A stretch of 64,000 nt of DNA from Isoetes taiwanensis. Lineage: Eukaryota; Streptophyta; Lycopodiopsida; Isoetales; Isoetaceae. The notes beneath the pieces were generated by a model. The model did no database searches, was not told the origin of the DNA, and saw only the letters and a program-made list of their open reading frames with translations. The translations under genes and the position numbers were made by a program. The stretch's first letter is position 1. Each line of letters starts with the position of its first letter. This document shows, piece by piece, positions 9,378 to 21,373 of the stretch. Where the stretch lies: NCBI GenBank assembly GCA_021234155.1, contig JAJEKV010000052.1, forward strand, positions 8,643,358 to 8,707,357, given 5' to 3'.

Positions 9378-9899
9378 ATCCAAACTTTGAACCTCCATAA
9401 CTTGAGCTACAGAGCTCCAAATCGCCTGAAATTTGTTGCATTAGGACCGTTAGATAGTCTAAAATCCTTTATGACCTCAAATTAAGCTAGAAATGTCAAA
9501 CCCCAGCTCAAAATGACCAAAATTGCTCAAACCCTTGAATTTTTTTTCCAAACTGTGGTTTGTTTGTAAATAGGGGCATATCCCATTAGTACCTCGCAAG
9601 TATTGCTCTCGGCTCGAAGCTGATGCCTCACTCCTAGATAGAAGTGCTCAAGAACACCCCTTTGTTATAGTCATCTAGACCTCAGCATAGCAACCCAAAT
9701 TCAGTTGTTCCTACATCACCTCTGCTCATGCCAAAGGCATAAACCTTGACCTAATTCCGTGTCCTTCTGATATAGTTTGACTTATATAGCCGCCACATTG
9801 ACACTCCCTATTGCCAGGATACCTAGAAAGGAGCTAGAGTCTAGAGCTGCCCAAGTCACTCCATGTGTAGAGATTGGACCCTTCCCCCTCCTCCCCCCC

Positions 9900-10812
9900 C
9901 CCAAAAACTAACCTTGCCAGGACCTTAGAGTATGCCTCAAACATCATGAAGGCTTTGCAAAACAAACCTCATTTCATGCCATATCACACGTCCTAATGTC
10001 CATAGACTTGTAGATTATAGATATGTCTCCAGTAATGCTGCTCGAGCCATCTTGCTTGCTTATAGAGCCCATAATGTTGTAGGAGAGCCCTTCAAGTAAA
10101 CCCATAGACTCTAGAATATACGAGCGTTGCTTTCAAAGTACAGGGACAGAGCCACAGAAGAGCTAGAGGTGCAACTTCTGGAAGACATCGAGGACCCAGC
10201 CGATGTACAGACAGATAAGGAGAGGAGACCGAAAAGATAGACCCAAGAGAGAGAAGCACAACGACAAACACCTGAACCGACAAACGAGTAGAACAGGACA
10301 CCACCGGCCTATCATCAATCTAAGAATATTTGGTAACCAACGGCATCAAGAATTTTTCTAGATGTCAACCTCCCGGCTACCACGTCCATGAGCTCACATC
10401 AGAAAGAGGATCTCGACGCCTTCACCAACTCGACGCACATGAGTTTCAAATGGAAGAACGCAAGGCAGCAAAATACAGGTGCAGGAAGACGTTAGACATC
10501 GATGCCGCGTTAGCATCACGAGCTAGGGCCGGAGGGCATAATCTTCCGTCGAGGAGAGAAGTCATGGCGACACAGGAGCGTATAGAAACCGGAGGGAAGA
10601 CCACCACGACCTTGCAGCCCAGCAGCTCAAGCGAATGTCATGCAACGTCAACAAAAGGAGCAACCAAGCTAGGCAACCACAAAGCACCTAAGGCTGACCA
10701 TGACGAGCTTCCAGCTCCCTTGCACCGGCAGGAGAACTTTCATCGGTTCCAAAAAGTAGGAGACCATGAGAGGGAGGAGACGCATATCAGGGAAGGAACA
10801 TCTCCGACTTGA
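9900..10812 (+). pseudogene. ORFX accessory protein of the outer element, frameshifted
   Basis: The last part is an intact 160-codon frame (10330-10812); earlier parts are in other frames. Segments match ORFX of the inner element in the same order: RYVSSNAARAILLAYRA then VVGEP (inner RYFSYTAAVAIFLSLRG then IGEP), IKNFSRCQPPGYHVHEL (inner IKNLPQCRDRGLRVDEI), LPSRREVMATQERI (inner LPSEEEFMAIQEQM), and ENFHRFQ (inner QDFRELE). I do not recognise the family. It lies after the H3-like gene and hairpins, where gag would be expected to follow. Shared order across two diverged elements shows it was once a real protein. The basic and acidic blocks suggest nucleic-acid or histone contact, but that is conjecture. 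Confidence 0.6.
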
Positions 10813-12353
10813 AGGCCTATATCAGCATTAGGGGCAAGATCAAGGAGGAGAATATTCTGCTCGAACGAGAATTCCGGACCCAGAAACACCTAGAAACCAA
10901 AGGAAGGACGACTTTACTACGTCAACCAAGGAGTGTGAGACTCGAATGGATAGGACCCAAAGGTCGGAGGAGATGACCTAGCCAGCAGGTACAAATCACG
11001 CAAAGGCGACCAGAAGGAGCTATGATAGGTGCAATGGAGATGACCACACTTACAAGCACAGGAGAAGCACCTCGGAATGAAGCAAAGCCCAAGCAACAGG
11101 AGTCGCACTCAGAAATTCAACCTGCGGAGGAATGACAATGCCTGCCTACCGACCAAGATCTCAGAGCTTCGAAGACATTCAAGAATGCCCGACTGCAACA
11201 GCTAAGTGATCCTACTCAAGCGATCAGTGGCACTGCACATCGGCAACCTTGCAACGACACACCGCATGTAGGGACGTTGAGCGGTCACCGCATTCCTTAC
11301 GACGGACATACACATTAAGGAGGAGCATCTTTTTCAAGGGATCACATCGACGAACACTCTTCGCAACTTGGCGTGACGAGCTCGGATCAGACATGAAGCT
11401 CAACAATAATAGCAACATCTCAAGGAATCCCGGAGTCAACCAGAACGAAGAAGATGCAGCAAAACCGAAGAATCAAACACGATAGGAGGAGGGAAAACCC
11501 TAAAGGAGTATAAACATTTAAGTAGATCTTCGTAGTTGTTTTGGAAAAGTGGATGAATTAGAATCCCAATGTAAAGGCGTATATGTCTATTGTATATCTC
11601 GGATGTTCACATATATAGTGGAGAGACATGAGTCTAGAGTCAGGTTTTACGGATTTAGCGCTTAGATCAAGAAGCTCCTTCACTTCGACTACCAAATGAG
11701 GAACCAAAGAAGCACAACTATAGCCCAAGATCAAAATGGAAGAGTAAGTACGAGGGAGAAACGACCAGAGGCCAAGCAACCTTCGACTCCAAACACTTCT
11801 GGAAGTGCCCTCAAGTAGAAGACCGCTCGTCCATCCAATGTCAGAATAAGAGACAATACCGGTCATGTCAAGATCATCAGCGCGGCACCAGGACATCGTC
11901 AGGGCGCAACACTACCTCTTGTGGCAGCGGCAACACTTGACGACATCATGACACGAGTGTCCTCAACAATAGGAGGAACGCGCAAACATCTTCAGAAGCC
12001 GCGGCCACGACCCAAGCCGGCAGACGTCGAGAAAATTCTTTGGGACGACCCGACATCAACGAGCCAACTAAGAAGGCAACATCTCGACGACCATAATTCC
12101 ACCTTGTGGTGATATAGGGTGATGCGCTATGACATGCGTATTAGATGGAGATGCACTTACGAAAGGCACCGCGACGAGGAGATATGCCTTTAACAACTAA
12201 GTGATGGCTTCGTCAGGTACTTTTACCAGTAATTAGAAGAGAAGAAGCCGATTATATCTCCGACATGTGGCACATCAAACGCCCAAGGTAGAAGCATTCG
12301 ACACCTTAACGACAAGGATAGCAACTGAAGCACCTTCGGCAAAAAGAGAGTCC
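10813..12353 (+). other. Outer-element internal region, left of the nested insertion; no gag-pol seen
   Basis: Short plus-strand frames only (for example 11249-11485). I looked for CCHC knuckles, the FFDD/YxDD RT box, HPQTDGQ of integrase and DSG of protease and found none. It may hold remnants of ORFX downstream sequence. Confidence 0.5.
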
Positions 12354-12358
12354 AAGAT

Positions 12359-13953
12359 TGTGACGTCCCCTACTCCTTATACGATGCCCGCATCGTATTC
12401 GAAGGAGGAGCATTCCCCCTGGCAGCTGCCTGACAGGGGCCATCCACCTGACTCTACTCCCATGGGGGCAGAGCCAGCAAGGGAAGAGTGGATGTGTCAT
12501 TCATCCGTCTTCCATCGGATCGACCTATCCGCGGAAGCGTAACAAACAAACGTGAGCACAACTAATAATATACAACACAATCACCATAACCATAGCAACA
12601 TCACAGAGTCAGCAATACCTTCATAACAATAATACAAAGGAAAGATCCTACCGGGCTCTGGGACTCAAGGGGATGACCCGGCGGCTAGGCCTCGAGTTCA
12701 TTGCGCATAGAATTCATGGCAATGGATTTGGCTGGCATAGAACATGGCTTAGGGTAGTCCACTCCATCCGCCCCTCCGGTGCACACTTTGCAAAGTAGGC
12801 TGAAAAGTGTTGGGACTTGGCCGTAGCTGCTTGGGTGAATAGCCGAGGGGGCTACTACTGGCGGGTTGCATCTCCCCAACCCCATGATGAGGCGGGGAAG
12901 AGCTGCCTCTCCTCCGAGAGGTATCCATGCTCATCGCTTGGCGCTAGAGGGCCCTTTGCCCTTATTCGACTTGAACTCACTGGAAGGTCATGTCCACCAC
13001 CCCACGAGTGTCGAGCTCATGCCTTGCCCACACGCAGTGACAAGCCATTAAGCCTAGCCAGCAAAGACCCCCGATAGGCTTTACTACCAGAGGGGTCAGT
13101 CCGCGATGAGACAAGTTCCTCCTTATCAACCGGCCTTGCCCCTTCACCCACGGCCGGTGGGCTCACGTACCGGGGCGCATTTATGTGGGAACTAAGGTGC
13201 TATGCTAGGAGCATCTTCTACCGCGACCTTTAGTTCTCTACCCCCTTCCCACAACAAGGAGATCCGAGTGGAATACATGCAATATCACAGAACAGAGATA
13301 GAGAATCATATCAATCTATCTACTTAACATCCAATGTTAGGTTCATTCGTTAGAGTCTCAGATCTAGGGATCTACAAGGCTTCCAGAGATGATCCAACAT
13401 ACTAAACCGGCATATTGCCATGCCTAAAGACGGTTTTGCACAACAGAACAACTAGATACCTGCTCCTTGGCTTGCTCCTGATCCTCGGAAGGCGTCCATG
13501 CTCCTGATCTTGCCGAAGACAGCTGCTACTCAGCAACCTGTTGTGCAAATCCGACTTTTCGGAGCCTGGCAATGCGATTTCGAGCCTTACCTTGGCCGAA
13601 TTGGCCCAGGAAAGCCCTAATTGCGAAAGAGGAAAGGAGGCTCTAGAAAACCCTAATTGGCAAAGTGAAAGGAGAGCTAGGGTCTAGGGTTTTAGCCCTT
13701 ATATAGACCCTATCTAGGTTAGGGCATCCACATGGGCAAATGGCTTTAAGCCATTTGGAAATGGATGAACAAGGAACCTTTTGTTGTGTATGTTTAATTA
13801 CATACCCAACATCCAAGGTTGCCCCCTAGGTGCAACCTTTAGCTCCTAGGTGCAACGTTGTCCTACTCTCAAGTACATGTCACTTGTGACGTATGCGTGT
13901 AACGTCTTGATATAATATACATATTGGGGCGTATATTATGCTGGAACGTCACA
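12359..13953 (-). repeat. 3' LTR of the inner element
   Basis: About 1595 bp. Nearly identical to the LTR at 24078-25675 over its outer 280 bp and over about 13280-13880. It differs at many short sites, mostly at CAG/CTG positions, within about 12640-13270. Confidence 0.9.
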
Positions 13954-13967
13954 TTCTCCCCACCTTG
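13954..13967 (-). other. Polypurine tract of the inner element
   Basis: On the minus strand CAAGGTGGGGAGAA abuts the 3' LTR. The outer element has the same AAGGTGGGGAGAA before its right LTR, which ties the two families together. Confidence 0.85.
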
Positions 13968-14880
13968 ACTTGATGTTGTCCTCAGCATCACGCGTCTCCC
14001 CACCTTGGGTACCTGCATATCCTGCAATTACAACACTTACATATCCATATTATATTAATCACCTCAGGTAATATTTATAGTTTACTGTAATTGTACTATG
14101 GTGAGAGGCTCTTCCGTCCTCTACTTCATAATCGACTATAAACAAAATTAACATCAATTATAGCTTTAAGGTTTTAACTAAAAACTTCTCGTCGCCTCCT
14201 CACAACACATTATGGCAAAACTATGCGTTGTGAGTTCTTGTAGCGCTACCCTCCTGCCGCTCGGTCCATCTAGTTGCCTGCAGGATGTACGCTACGTTAG
14301 TACATATTTAATTATTATTATAAGGGTTGGTTGTAAGGGAACCACCCATTAAATACAATTATATGGATGCAAGGCATATCTCTTGGCATAGGAAGATTAT
14401 GTTTCTCCCATCCTGGCGAAGAGGCAGTAGCCCTATTATGCCTATATGCGCTCATGCCTACACCTGTAGTTGCCTAAGCGTGGGACTTGGGTCCTTCCCA
14501 TATATGGGCGTGAAGGGCCCTCCCCCGTAGGCATTGACTAGAGGTGCTTTTCCTATCAATGCATACCTGAATGACCTCTTTTCTCTCGAGGTCGTCTACT
14601 TCCGTGGGACAGAAGTAGACTTCTAACCTACCTTCCACTCAAACAAGCGGAAACGCGGTCATGCCTACATTGACATTACACCACGCCCTAGAGAGCACCG
14701 TAGTGGTCTCATCATCGGTAACAACGCATGCAACCCATGCCTAGCATAGGCTGCATGCATAGATTAGCCTTAGCTACACATGCTTAAATCCAAACCCAAA
14801 TCGACATGCCTGAGCCGATTTCTTGGTTGCTGATGTCGACTACTTCGGTGACGAGCCGACCCTTGCATTGCTCCATAAAC
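13968..14880 (-). other. 3' untranslated region of the inner element
   Basis: Non-coding. A stretch at about 14300-14830 has a diverged counterpart in the outer element at about 28680-29180 (shared phrases such as GGTTGGTTGTAAGGGAACCA, GGTCGTCTACTTCC and the GACATGCCTGAGCCGA end). This shows that the region between pol and PPT is homologous in both. Confidence 0.65.
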
Positions 14881-14894
14881 TTCGAGTCTTGTTT

Positions 14895-15101
14895 CTTAAG
14901 ATCGACTCAAGTACCCGTGGCGTCTTCCAGCGGTAAGTGCTTCCACTTCACAAGGTATTGGAGGAATTTTGACCTTCTTGTCTTCTTATAAGATCTATTA
15001 AGAAGGACTTCCGGAACGATTTCAATATGCTCGTCCGTCATTTCTAAAAACTCATTTGTCTCCAATATTTCCTCGGGGTTTGGGGTGTGCCTCTTTAGCA
15101 A
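14895..15101 (-). pseudogene. Integrase C-terminal chromodomain
   Basis: The minus strand encodes EIVPEVLLNRSYKK and then FLQYLVKWKHLPLEDAT, matching the PExIL..R and VLVKWKGLPxEDATWE core of chromodomains at the end of chromovirus integrases. A small deletion shifts the frame just where the aromatic residue after DAT is expected (about 14917-14920). Chromodomains of this group are thought to steer insertion to particular chromatin by reading histone tails, relevant because the same element carries an H3-like gene. Confidence 0.75.
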
Positions 15102-16261
15102 ACTTACGTGGAAAACCTTATGTATCTTAAGATGTCTTTGGCAAGTCCAACTTGTAGGATTGGTTACCTACTCTCTTCTCTATTACGAAGGGTCCAGCCC
15201 ATCTTGGAGCAAGCTTCTTGCAATTGCCGATCTTGAGCTTGGCACCTTGGCTTTGATCTTCAACCACACTTTGTCTCCCACTTCAAATTCTCTTACCGTC
15301 CTATGCTTGTCGGCGATGCTTTTACGCACGCTTCTTGCTGCAAGGGAGATATCCTCTCACTTCCTCCACCAAGTCTTGCATTTACGAAAGCATCTGGCTG
15401 GAGACTTCCACCTTGGACCTGGGGTTGTGCCAAGTATCACGGGGTAAGACAACGATACCCGTAATTAATCATAAAAGGACTCATCTGCGATGACTCACGC
15501 TTAGTCTTTGTTGTAGGCAAACTCTACTAGGTAGATGAAATCATCCCACTTGGATTGCTTGTTCCATACATAGCTTCTTAACATATCTTCGATGATCCTG
15601 TTTGTCCTCTCCGTCTGACCATCTGTTTGGGGATGATATGCCGTGCTCATCGAAAAGCTTAATACGGATGGTGGTGAATAGGTCCTGCCAAAAGGCACTC
15701 ATAAACTTGGAGTCTCTATCCGAGATTATCTCCCTTGGCATGCCATGGAGCCTAAAAATCTCCTTAACAAATAGGTTGGCTGTGTCTAATGCCGTATCTG
15801 TTGTCTGCCACGGACACAAAGTGTGCCATCTTTGACAACTTATCTACTACCACCATCAAGGCATCTTTGCCCCTTGCTGTTCTTGGGAGTCCTGTAATAA
15901 AATCCATACTTATCACCTCCCACTTAGCATTTGGCGCGGGCAATGGTTCCAAGGCACACAGGATCGGGCTGTTCGCCTTTGTCTGGCTGGCATATCGGCA
16001 CTCTCTAATATATCTTGCTATTTCCTTCTTCATGCCGGGCCAATAATAACTGCTTCTAATCTTGAAATATATCTTCATGAACCCTGCATGCCCTGCTATG
16101 GGACTATTGTGTGTATCATTCAAAATAAGCTTTCTAACTTGCGAAGATTTTGGTACACACAATTTGTTTTTATAATATAGCAAGTTTCCTTCCTTCTTGT
16201 AGTGCCTGAACATCTCCCTTTCCTTGTCGGTCCCTGGCCTCTTTGGAAAGGCTAAGCCCAA
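15102..16261 (-). pseudogene. Integrase (zinc-binding and catalytic core)
   Basis: Three overlapping minus-strand frames. At 16261-15764: an HHCC-like zinc region (HNSPIAGHAGFMKIYFKI, then RECRYASQTKA, in which the second cysteine of the CxxC pair is replaced), then SMDFITGLPRTARGKDALM with the first catalytic Asp and [12 protein letters not shown]. At 15819-15541: [15 protein letters not shown] with the second Asp. At 15698-15501: [19 protein letters not shown] with the catalytic Glu. All three DDE residues can be found but in separate frames, so the copy is dead. Confidence 0.85.
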
Positions 16262-16269
16262 ACTTCCTT

Positions 16270-16760
16270 GAAGTCGAGGTCCGTCGGCAATGTTTCCTCA
16301 ATCTTCTTGCCAAACTCACTTACAAGTGTTGATATGGCGTTACAATGAATTCTAGTTGCCAATGGCTTCTGGAAAGGGCATCCATAAACCACATTGAGCT
16401 TCCACGGCTTATAACTTATCTCAAAGTCATATTCTTCCAAGAATTCCATCCATCTCCTTTGCCTCAAATTAAGGCGGTTCGTAAATAAATATATATTGGA
16501 GGCTTTGATGATCCGTGTCTAACTGGAATTTTCTTCCCAATAAATAATGCCTCCAAATTCTTAAAGCCCTTACTATAGCCAGGAGCTCCTGATCATGCGT
16601 TGGGTAGCGCTGTTCGGCGTCGTTCAACTTCTTAGAATCATAGGCCACTACTCTTTCCTCCTGCATGAGGACTGCGCCCGTCGCTATCCTGCTAGCATCT
16701 GTTGCTACGAGCTTATCTTTGGTCGGATCTGGCAAGACCAATACTGGCGCCGTCGTCAAA
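16270..16760 (-). pseudogene. Pol RNase H domain
   Basis: The minus strand gives LVATDASRIATGAVLMQ (first Asp), VVAYDSKKLNDAEQRY, THDQELLAIVRALRIWRHYL (Glu) and FQLDTDHQSLQYIF (Asp), the classical Ty3/gypsy RNase H series. A following frame, RRWMEFLEEYDFEISYKPWK, completes the domain. It degrades the RNA strand during reverse transcription. A frameshift splits it near 16468. Confidence 0.85.
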
Positions 16761-17640
16761 GCTTCCTTCAGCGTCTCAAATGCTTTCTGGGCCTTGTTTT
16801 GCCAATGGGCTGCCCAATCTTTTATCTTCCCACCTTTTGTGAGATCCGTTAATGGCGCTGCTACCTTGGCAAAATTCTTGACAAATCTTCTATAATAGCA
16901 CGCTAGCCCTAGGAAGCTCGACTTCATGCGTATTCTTTGGTGCCGGCCAGCCGATCCGGCTTCTATCTTCGCGGTGCGTGGAAATGCCTTCTGCGTGATC
17001 CGTGCCCCAAGTACTCCACTCTTTCCGTTCGCGGTGGCGCCCGATAACCCATAAAAGAGTTGATGCCTTCTCAACTTTTCAAGCACCTTCCTCAAGTGTT
17101 GGGCGTGCTCCTCCACGACTTCTTTGTAAACCAAGATATCGTCGAAGAAGACTATGATGAAGGAATCTAGAAATTAGCGGAAGGCGTCGTTCATTAACCT
17201 CATGAATGTTGCTGGTGCATTAGACAATCCAAAGGGCATAGCTGTGAACTCATAGTGCCCATATCTTGTCTGAACAATTTGTCTTATGAATGTCTTCCTC
17301 CTTGATCCTAATCTGGTGATATCGATCGAGATCTATTTTGGAGAAGATCTTTGCTCCCAAAGGCCCGATCCATTAAGTCATCGACCTAGGCAAGGCATAC
17401 TTATTTTTGATGGTGTGCTTATTTAACTGGCGGTAATCAATGCACATCCTAAGGCTCCCATCCTTCTTCTTCACAAAGAGAATAGGGGCTCGAGCGGGGA
17501 GACACTAGGTCTTATGAACCCTAGGTCTAGCAATTCTTGCAAGCTGCTTCTTTAACTCTGTCAACTCCTCGGTTGACATCCTATAAGGTGCCTTGCTTGT
17601 AGGCTTAGTCCCGGTTCAAGTGCTATTTCACACTTTCGAC
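16760..17640 (-). pseudogene. Pol reverse transcriptase domain
   Basis: Motifs in order on the minus strand: [50 protein letters not shown] (first catalytic Asp), [20 protein letters not shown] and FIIVFFDDILVYKE (catalytic DD, about 17125-17165), then the thumb and connection FLGLACYYRRFVKNFAKVA. Typical gypsy RT. Internal stops (for example after PRVHKT and in the region near 17390) and frame changes make this a pseudogene. It is the only RT found in the nested pair. Confidence 0.88.
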
Positions 17641-17780
17641 TCCTCTATAGGGGTGCTGCTTAATCTCATCGGGGAACAAGTCGTTGAAATTCCTCGATCA
17701 ACTTTGCTATTGGCACGGGGAGCTTGCTAGATTCTTTGATCTCTTTATTTCTCTCCGGCTCCTGATCTTGGAGCTCAAGC

Positions 17781-18190
17781 TTAAGGAGATAGGCCACTGC
17801 TTTGCTTTCTTATGCACTTAAGCAATTTTTCACTACTCATGCATTGCATGATTGGGGTTACTTCTTTACACCGTGATTTTCGATGACTTTGCCCTCTGGC
17901 GTTGTTAAGGTCACCTTCGTTTCCCCTGTCGATGATTGCTCCTGCTGGTCCAAGATATTCCATTCCAATAATGAGATCATACTTGCCTATATTCATGACT
18001 TCGCTCCCAATGCAACATTAACACACAGCAAGTCTACATTGAAGTTTATTCTCTTCCACTGTTGTATGCCTAATTGCTCCATTGGCTAACACCAGCGGCA
18101 CGGGCTTGGACTTTAACGGCTTTAACTTCAACATGCTTACCATCCTAGGGGATGCAAAATTATGACTGCTTCGAGTCTATCAATACTATA
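17781..18190 (-). pseudogene. Retropepsin-like protease
   Basis: Read on the minus strand, FIVLIDSKQS stands where the active-site LIDSGSS is expected, so the key Gly is lost. After frame changes the flap-distal part reads MNIGKYDLIIGMEYLGPAGAII, a close match to the YDvILGMDWL segment of gypsy proteases. The enzyme would mature Gag and Pol. Missing active-site residues and frameshifts indicate loss of function. Confidence 0.75.
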
Positions 18191-19522
18191 AAGGATTTCT
18201 CTTGGGCTTTTCGGTTCGTTGAGATTACCTTATCTTGACTTTCGCATTCCACAGTATCAATAGGCTGCAAAGATGTGACACTCACCATGGATGTAATCCG
18301 TGCTTCGTCGTCGTCGTCTGCGTCCGATGGTGTCTCCCATCCCAGCTCTGCCAATGCCGCATTCATAATCAGGGGGCAATTGTTGGTCCGATGCCCTGGC
18401 TGGACGCATCTGAAACACAACTGCTTCTCTATACATTCCTGCTTCTTCTCCTTGGGGATGGACTGCGAAATTGCCTCACACGCTTGGGGAGTAGTTAGAC
18501 TTGGCTCCTTGCTCCTTGAAGCTTACTGTTTCTTTTCACCTTGCCACTACTTGTGTTGCCTTGCTTCCCATAATTTGAATTATCTTGCATCTTGCTAGCT
18601 CTTGGGCTTGCCGCCCTTGGGCTATAGCCCCCGTGTGCTCTTCCCCTTATCCCGGAAATATTCTTGTCTTGATGCACGCTCTTGTGGACTGTTCCTTGCA
18701 AACTTATGGCCTTTGCTTCTGCCTCGACCTGGACTTGGGTTTATTGCCCTTACAAACTTATGGATCTCATCGTTCAAGCCTTCAATATAGCCTTCCACCG
18801 CATGCTTTTCACTCAACTTTGGCACATAAAGCCTTAGTCTCATGAATTCCTCCGTGTATTTCTGGGTGATTTGTTGCCACTGTTGCGACCTATAGAAACT
18901 GCTGCATCATGTTGCACTTATGTTCTCTTGGTACATAATGATGTTTGAGCGCCTTGGCGAACTTCACGAATTTGCAAGCGTCCTGCTTTCATTATGTGCT
19001 TTGGCATACCCTTCCACCAAATTCTGGCTGCACCCTTGAGGTTTCTTTGTTGCTACCACGCCTTTGTCTTTATCTTTCATGCCATAGGCGTTGCCATACT
19101 CACTCATCTCATCCAGCCATGCCTCTGCTTCCATTCGGATCTGTTTTCCCCTGAAAACTGCTCTAACTTTCGGCTTTCCACACATTACTAAGAGTAGTCA
19201 ACTTTCTTCGATAATCGGTCGTGATCTGTCCCACATCCGCGGTTTGGATCTGCCCGGCGACCTCGTGCCTCTTCTTCCTGCTCTTCCGATGCGAGTGCGT
19301 ATCCGGTTGGAGCTTGAGGATCGAGCTGGAGATCTTCTCCCTCTGCTTCTCTTCCTTCCGTTTGCCTTTGTTAGGCCCGGTTTGGCGTTTCCGGCAAGGG
19401 CACGATGCAGTCTGTCCTCCTATTGCTGCTGCCCACGCTTTAGCAATGCCCTTATGTCGTGGATGTCGGATCTGATTTGGGATAGCTCCTCCTCCTCGTG
19501 TTACCGCTTGAATTTCGAGCAA
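18160..19522 (-). pseudogene. Gag polyprotein with CCHC knuckle
   Basis: Fragments on the minus strand: MEAEAWLDEMSEYGNAYGMK (capsid-like, about 19130), YIEGLNDEIHKFVRAI (about 18770), basic serine-rich linker (about 18700-18500), then CFRCVQPGHRTNNCP, a CX2CX4HX4C zinc knuckle (about 18415-18375). This is the usual gypsy Gag order, leading directly into protease. Several frameshifts. It would assemble the particle and bind genomic RNA. Confidence 0.8.
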
Positions 19523-19762
19523 ATTCCCGGTGGAAGCGCCTTGGCGAGTGCGTTCTTGTTCTCGCTACTTTGTGTTCATCAAGGTTTCTAGGTACTCTAG
19601 GCTGCATGCACATTAGAGTACATTACGCTCATTAGTTCTTGTTTTGTGTGTTACGTTGTTTTACTTGTTTATACAATTTGAGGGAGCAATTATATACAAA
19701 AAGAGATATATATTATATTCATATATATATACTAAATCTTTTACATGCAATTTAATAAACTT

Positions 19763-21357
19763 TTACTCTTCAAACTTCTTGAGGTAGTCGGTGGTCCTCC
19801 AAAATTTCTTCACTTGGGCCGTACCTAATGACCTGTTAAGTTCACGAGAATATTTGTTGGCGTCCCTCCTTGATCTTGCCTCCATGTCTCGCAATTCTCC
19901 TATCCGATGTATCTGCGGTTGTCCTTTGCCAATCGCCTGCCGCCTATAAAGGGATTGCAAAGTCGAAGATGGTCAATGCAATGCGCTCTCTTGATCGGGA
20001 CAACATGGTCGATGTTTGGAGGTAATCGTGCATGGTGTCCGAACCCTGAGAGGGCGATAAGCATAAAGACCCCTTCTTCACCTCTTGGGCTAAATTGGCG
20101 GTGAATGACCGCTATTCTTCCGTCCAGCGGCAACGGCAGGTAGTATCTGAGCGCCTTATCATGCCCTGTTTCTTCGGCAGACGAGGAAGTTGCCACAATG
20201 CCTTCCCGCCAAGTCATCCACCGTATCTCCTCTAGCTCTCTGAAGTCTTGGTGCACCAGCCTCCTTAGGTTGATCTGCCTCCATCTTTGCCGGGATGGGT
20301 GTTGGCGAGCTCGGTAATAATGCTGATGTGGACTTGCCTTTGATGCCCATTTGTTCCTGAATTGCCATGAACTCCTCCTCCGAGGGCAATTCCCTTTCGG
20401 CCATCATCATGCGATGCTGCGTAAGCCTCTATATCGATGATGTCTGCGGTGAAGGTCCTGGCTTCTCTTATGCTGATAGGGAAGTCCTGAGCTTCTCGAT
20501 CGATGAAGTCGTCGAGATCTGCCTGCTGTCGTAGAAGGTGTAAAATCTCATCCACCCTAAGGCCTCTGTCGCGGCACTGTGGAAGATTCTTGATGTCGTG
20601 AAGGGTTAGATATGCCTCGCCTGCTATGAACACCGTCAAAGCTTGTAATGCCCCCGCCTGGGGCTCTTCTTGTTTGTTTCTCATGATCCCTCTTCCGAAG
20701 TTTTGGATCTGCTGTTCCGCTTTGCCTCTCTCTGTTCTAGATCCGGTCTTCCGGTCTGATTAAGTATTCATCCTCCTCCTCTTCTTCTTGCTTTCGTATT
20801 TCGAGTCGCATCCGTTCCTCCTCTGCTTTGGCCATGGCTATGGGTTCAACTTCTAAAGGCTGCACTGAGGGTTCCCCTATCTGGGTTTGACCCCGAAGAG
20901 ATAGAAAGATGGCTACAGCTGCTGTATAGGAGAAGTACCTCCTCCTATTGACAGAGATGGACATGTAGTTGGGAAGGCGGACTGCTTTATTCTCTAAGTA
21001 CTTATCTACATTTGGGATATCTTGCAGGGCTGACTTGAGGGCAGTGTTAGGTGCAAAATACCCTACACAAGGTGGGAGTTCTACCAAAAAGGGTCCTATC
21101 TTGGCATGGAACTCGGACATGATGTTCTGGTAGAAGGGAGTGGCGTTGATGGTGGCCTCAATGTCAAGTTCCCTTCGGAAGATCTTGAAGACAGGTCGAT
21201 GTCGACTTTCACCCACATGAGCTGTGGTCTTTGTACCATCGCTTGAATGAAGAAGTGGCCATGAGCACCGAGGAGCCTGGGGATGATGACGGAGTCTGAA
21301 GCGCCCTAAGGATCGGGAAATCGGCTTGGAGCGCCCGAGCGAGGTTGGAAGGTGCAA
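19763..21357 (-). pseudogene. ORFX accessory protein of the inner element, frameshifted
   Basis: Successive minus-strand frames 21357-20737 (206 codons, intact), 20684-20265, 20410-20159, 20256-19900 and 19960-19763 appear to form one protein of about 500 residues. Visible parts: PVFKIFRRELDIEATIN and ALKSALQDIPNVDKYL near the start, an acidic stretch EEEEEDEYL, IKNLPQCRDRGLRVDEIL, LPSEEEFMAIQEQMGIKGK and a charged tail ARSRRDANKYSRELNRS. The outer element has homologous pieces in the same order. I do not recognise the family. Helix-loop patterns such as RVDEILHLLRQQADLDDFI resemble histone-fold helix 3, but the match is weak. A TATA box (CCTATAAAGG) and a telo-box sit just upstream, so it may have its own transcript. 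Confidence 0.6.
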
Positions 21358-21373
21358 ATGACACTTGGGTTCC

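Noticed and set aside
18235-19591. Plus-strand ORFs over the inner gag
   Set aside because: Antisense to gag and the CCHC motif; hydrophobic composition is an artefact.
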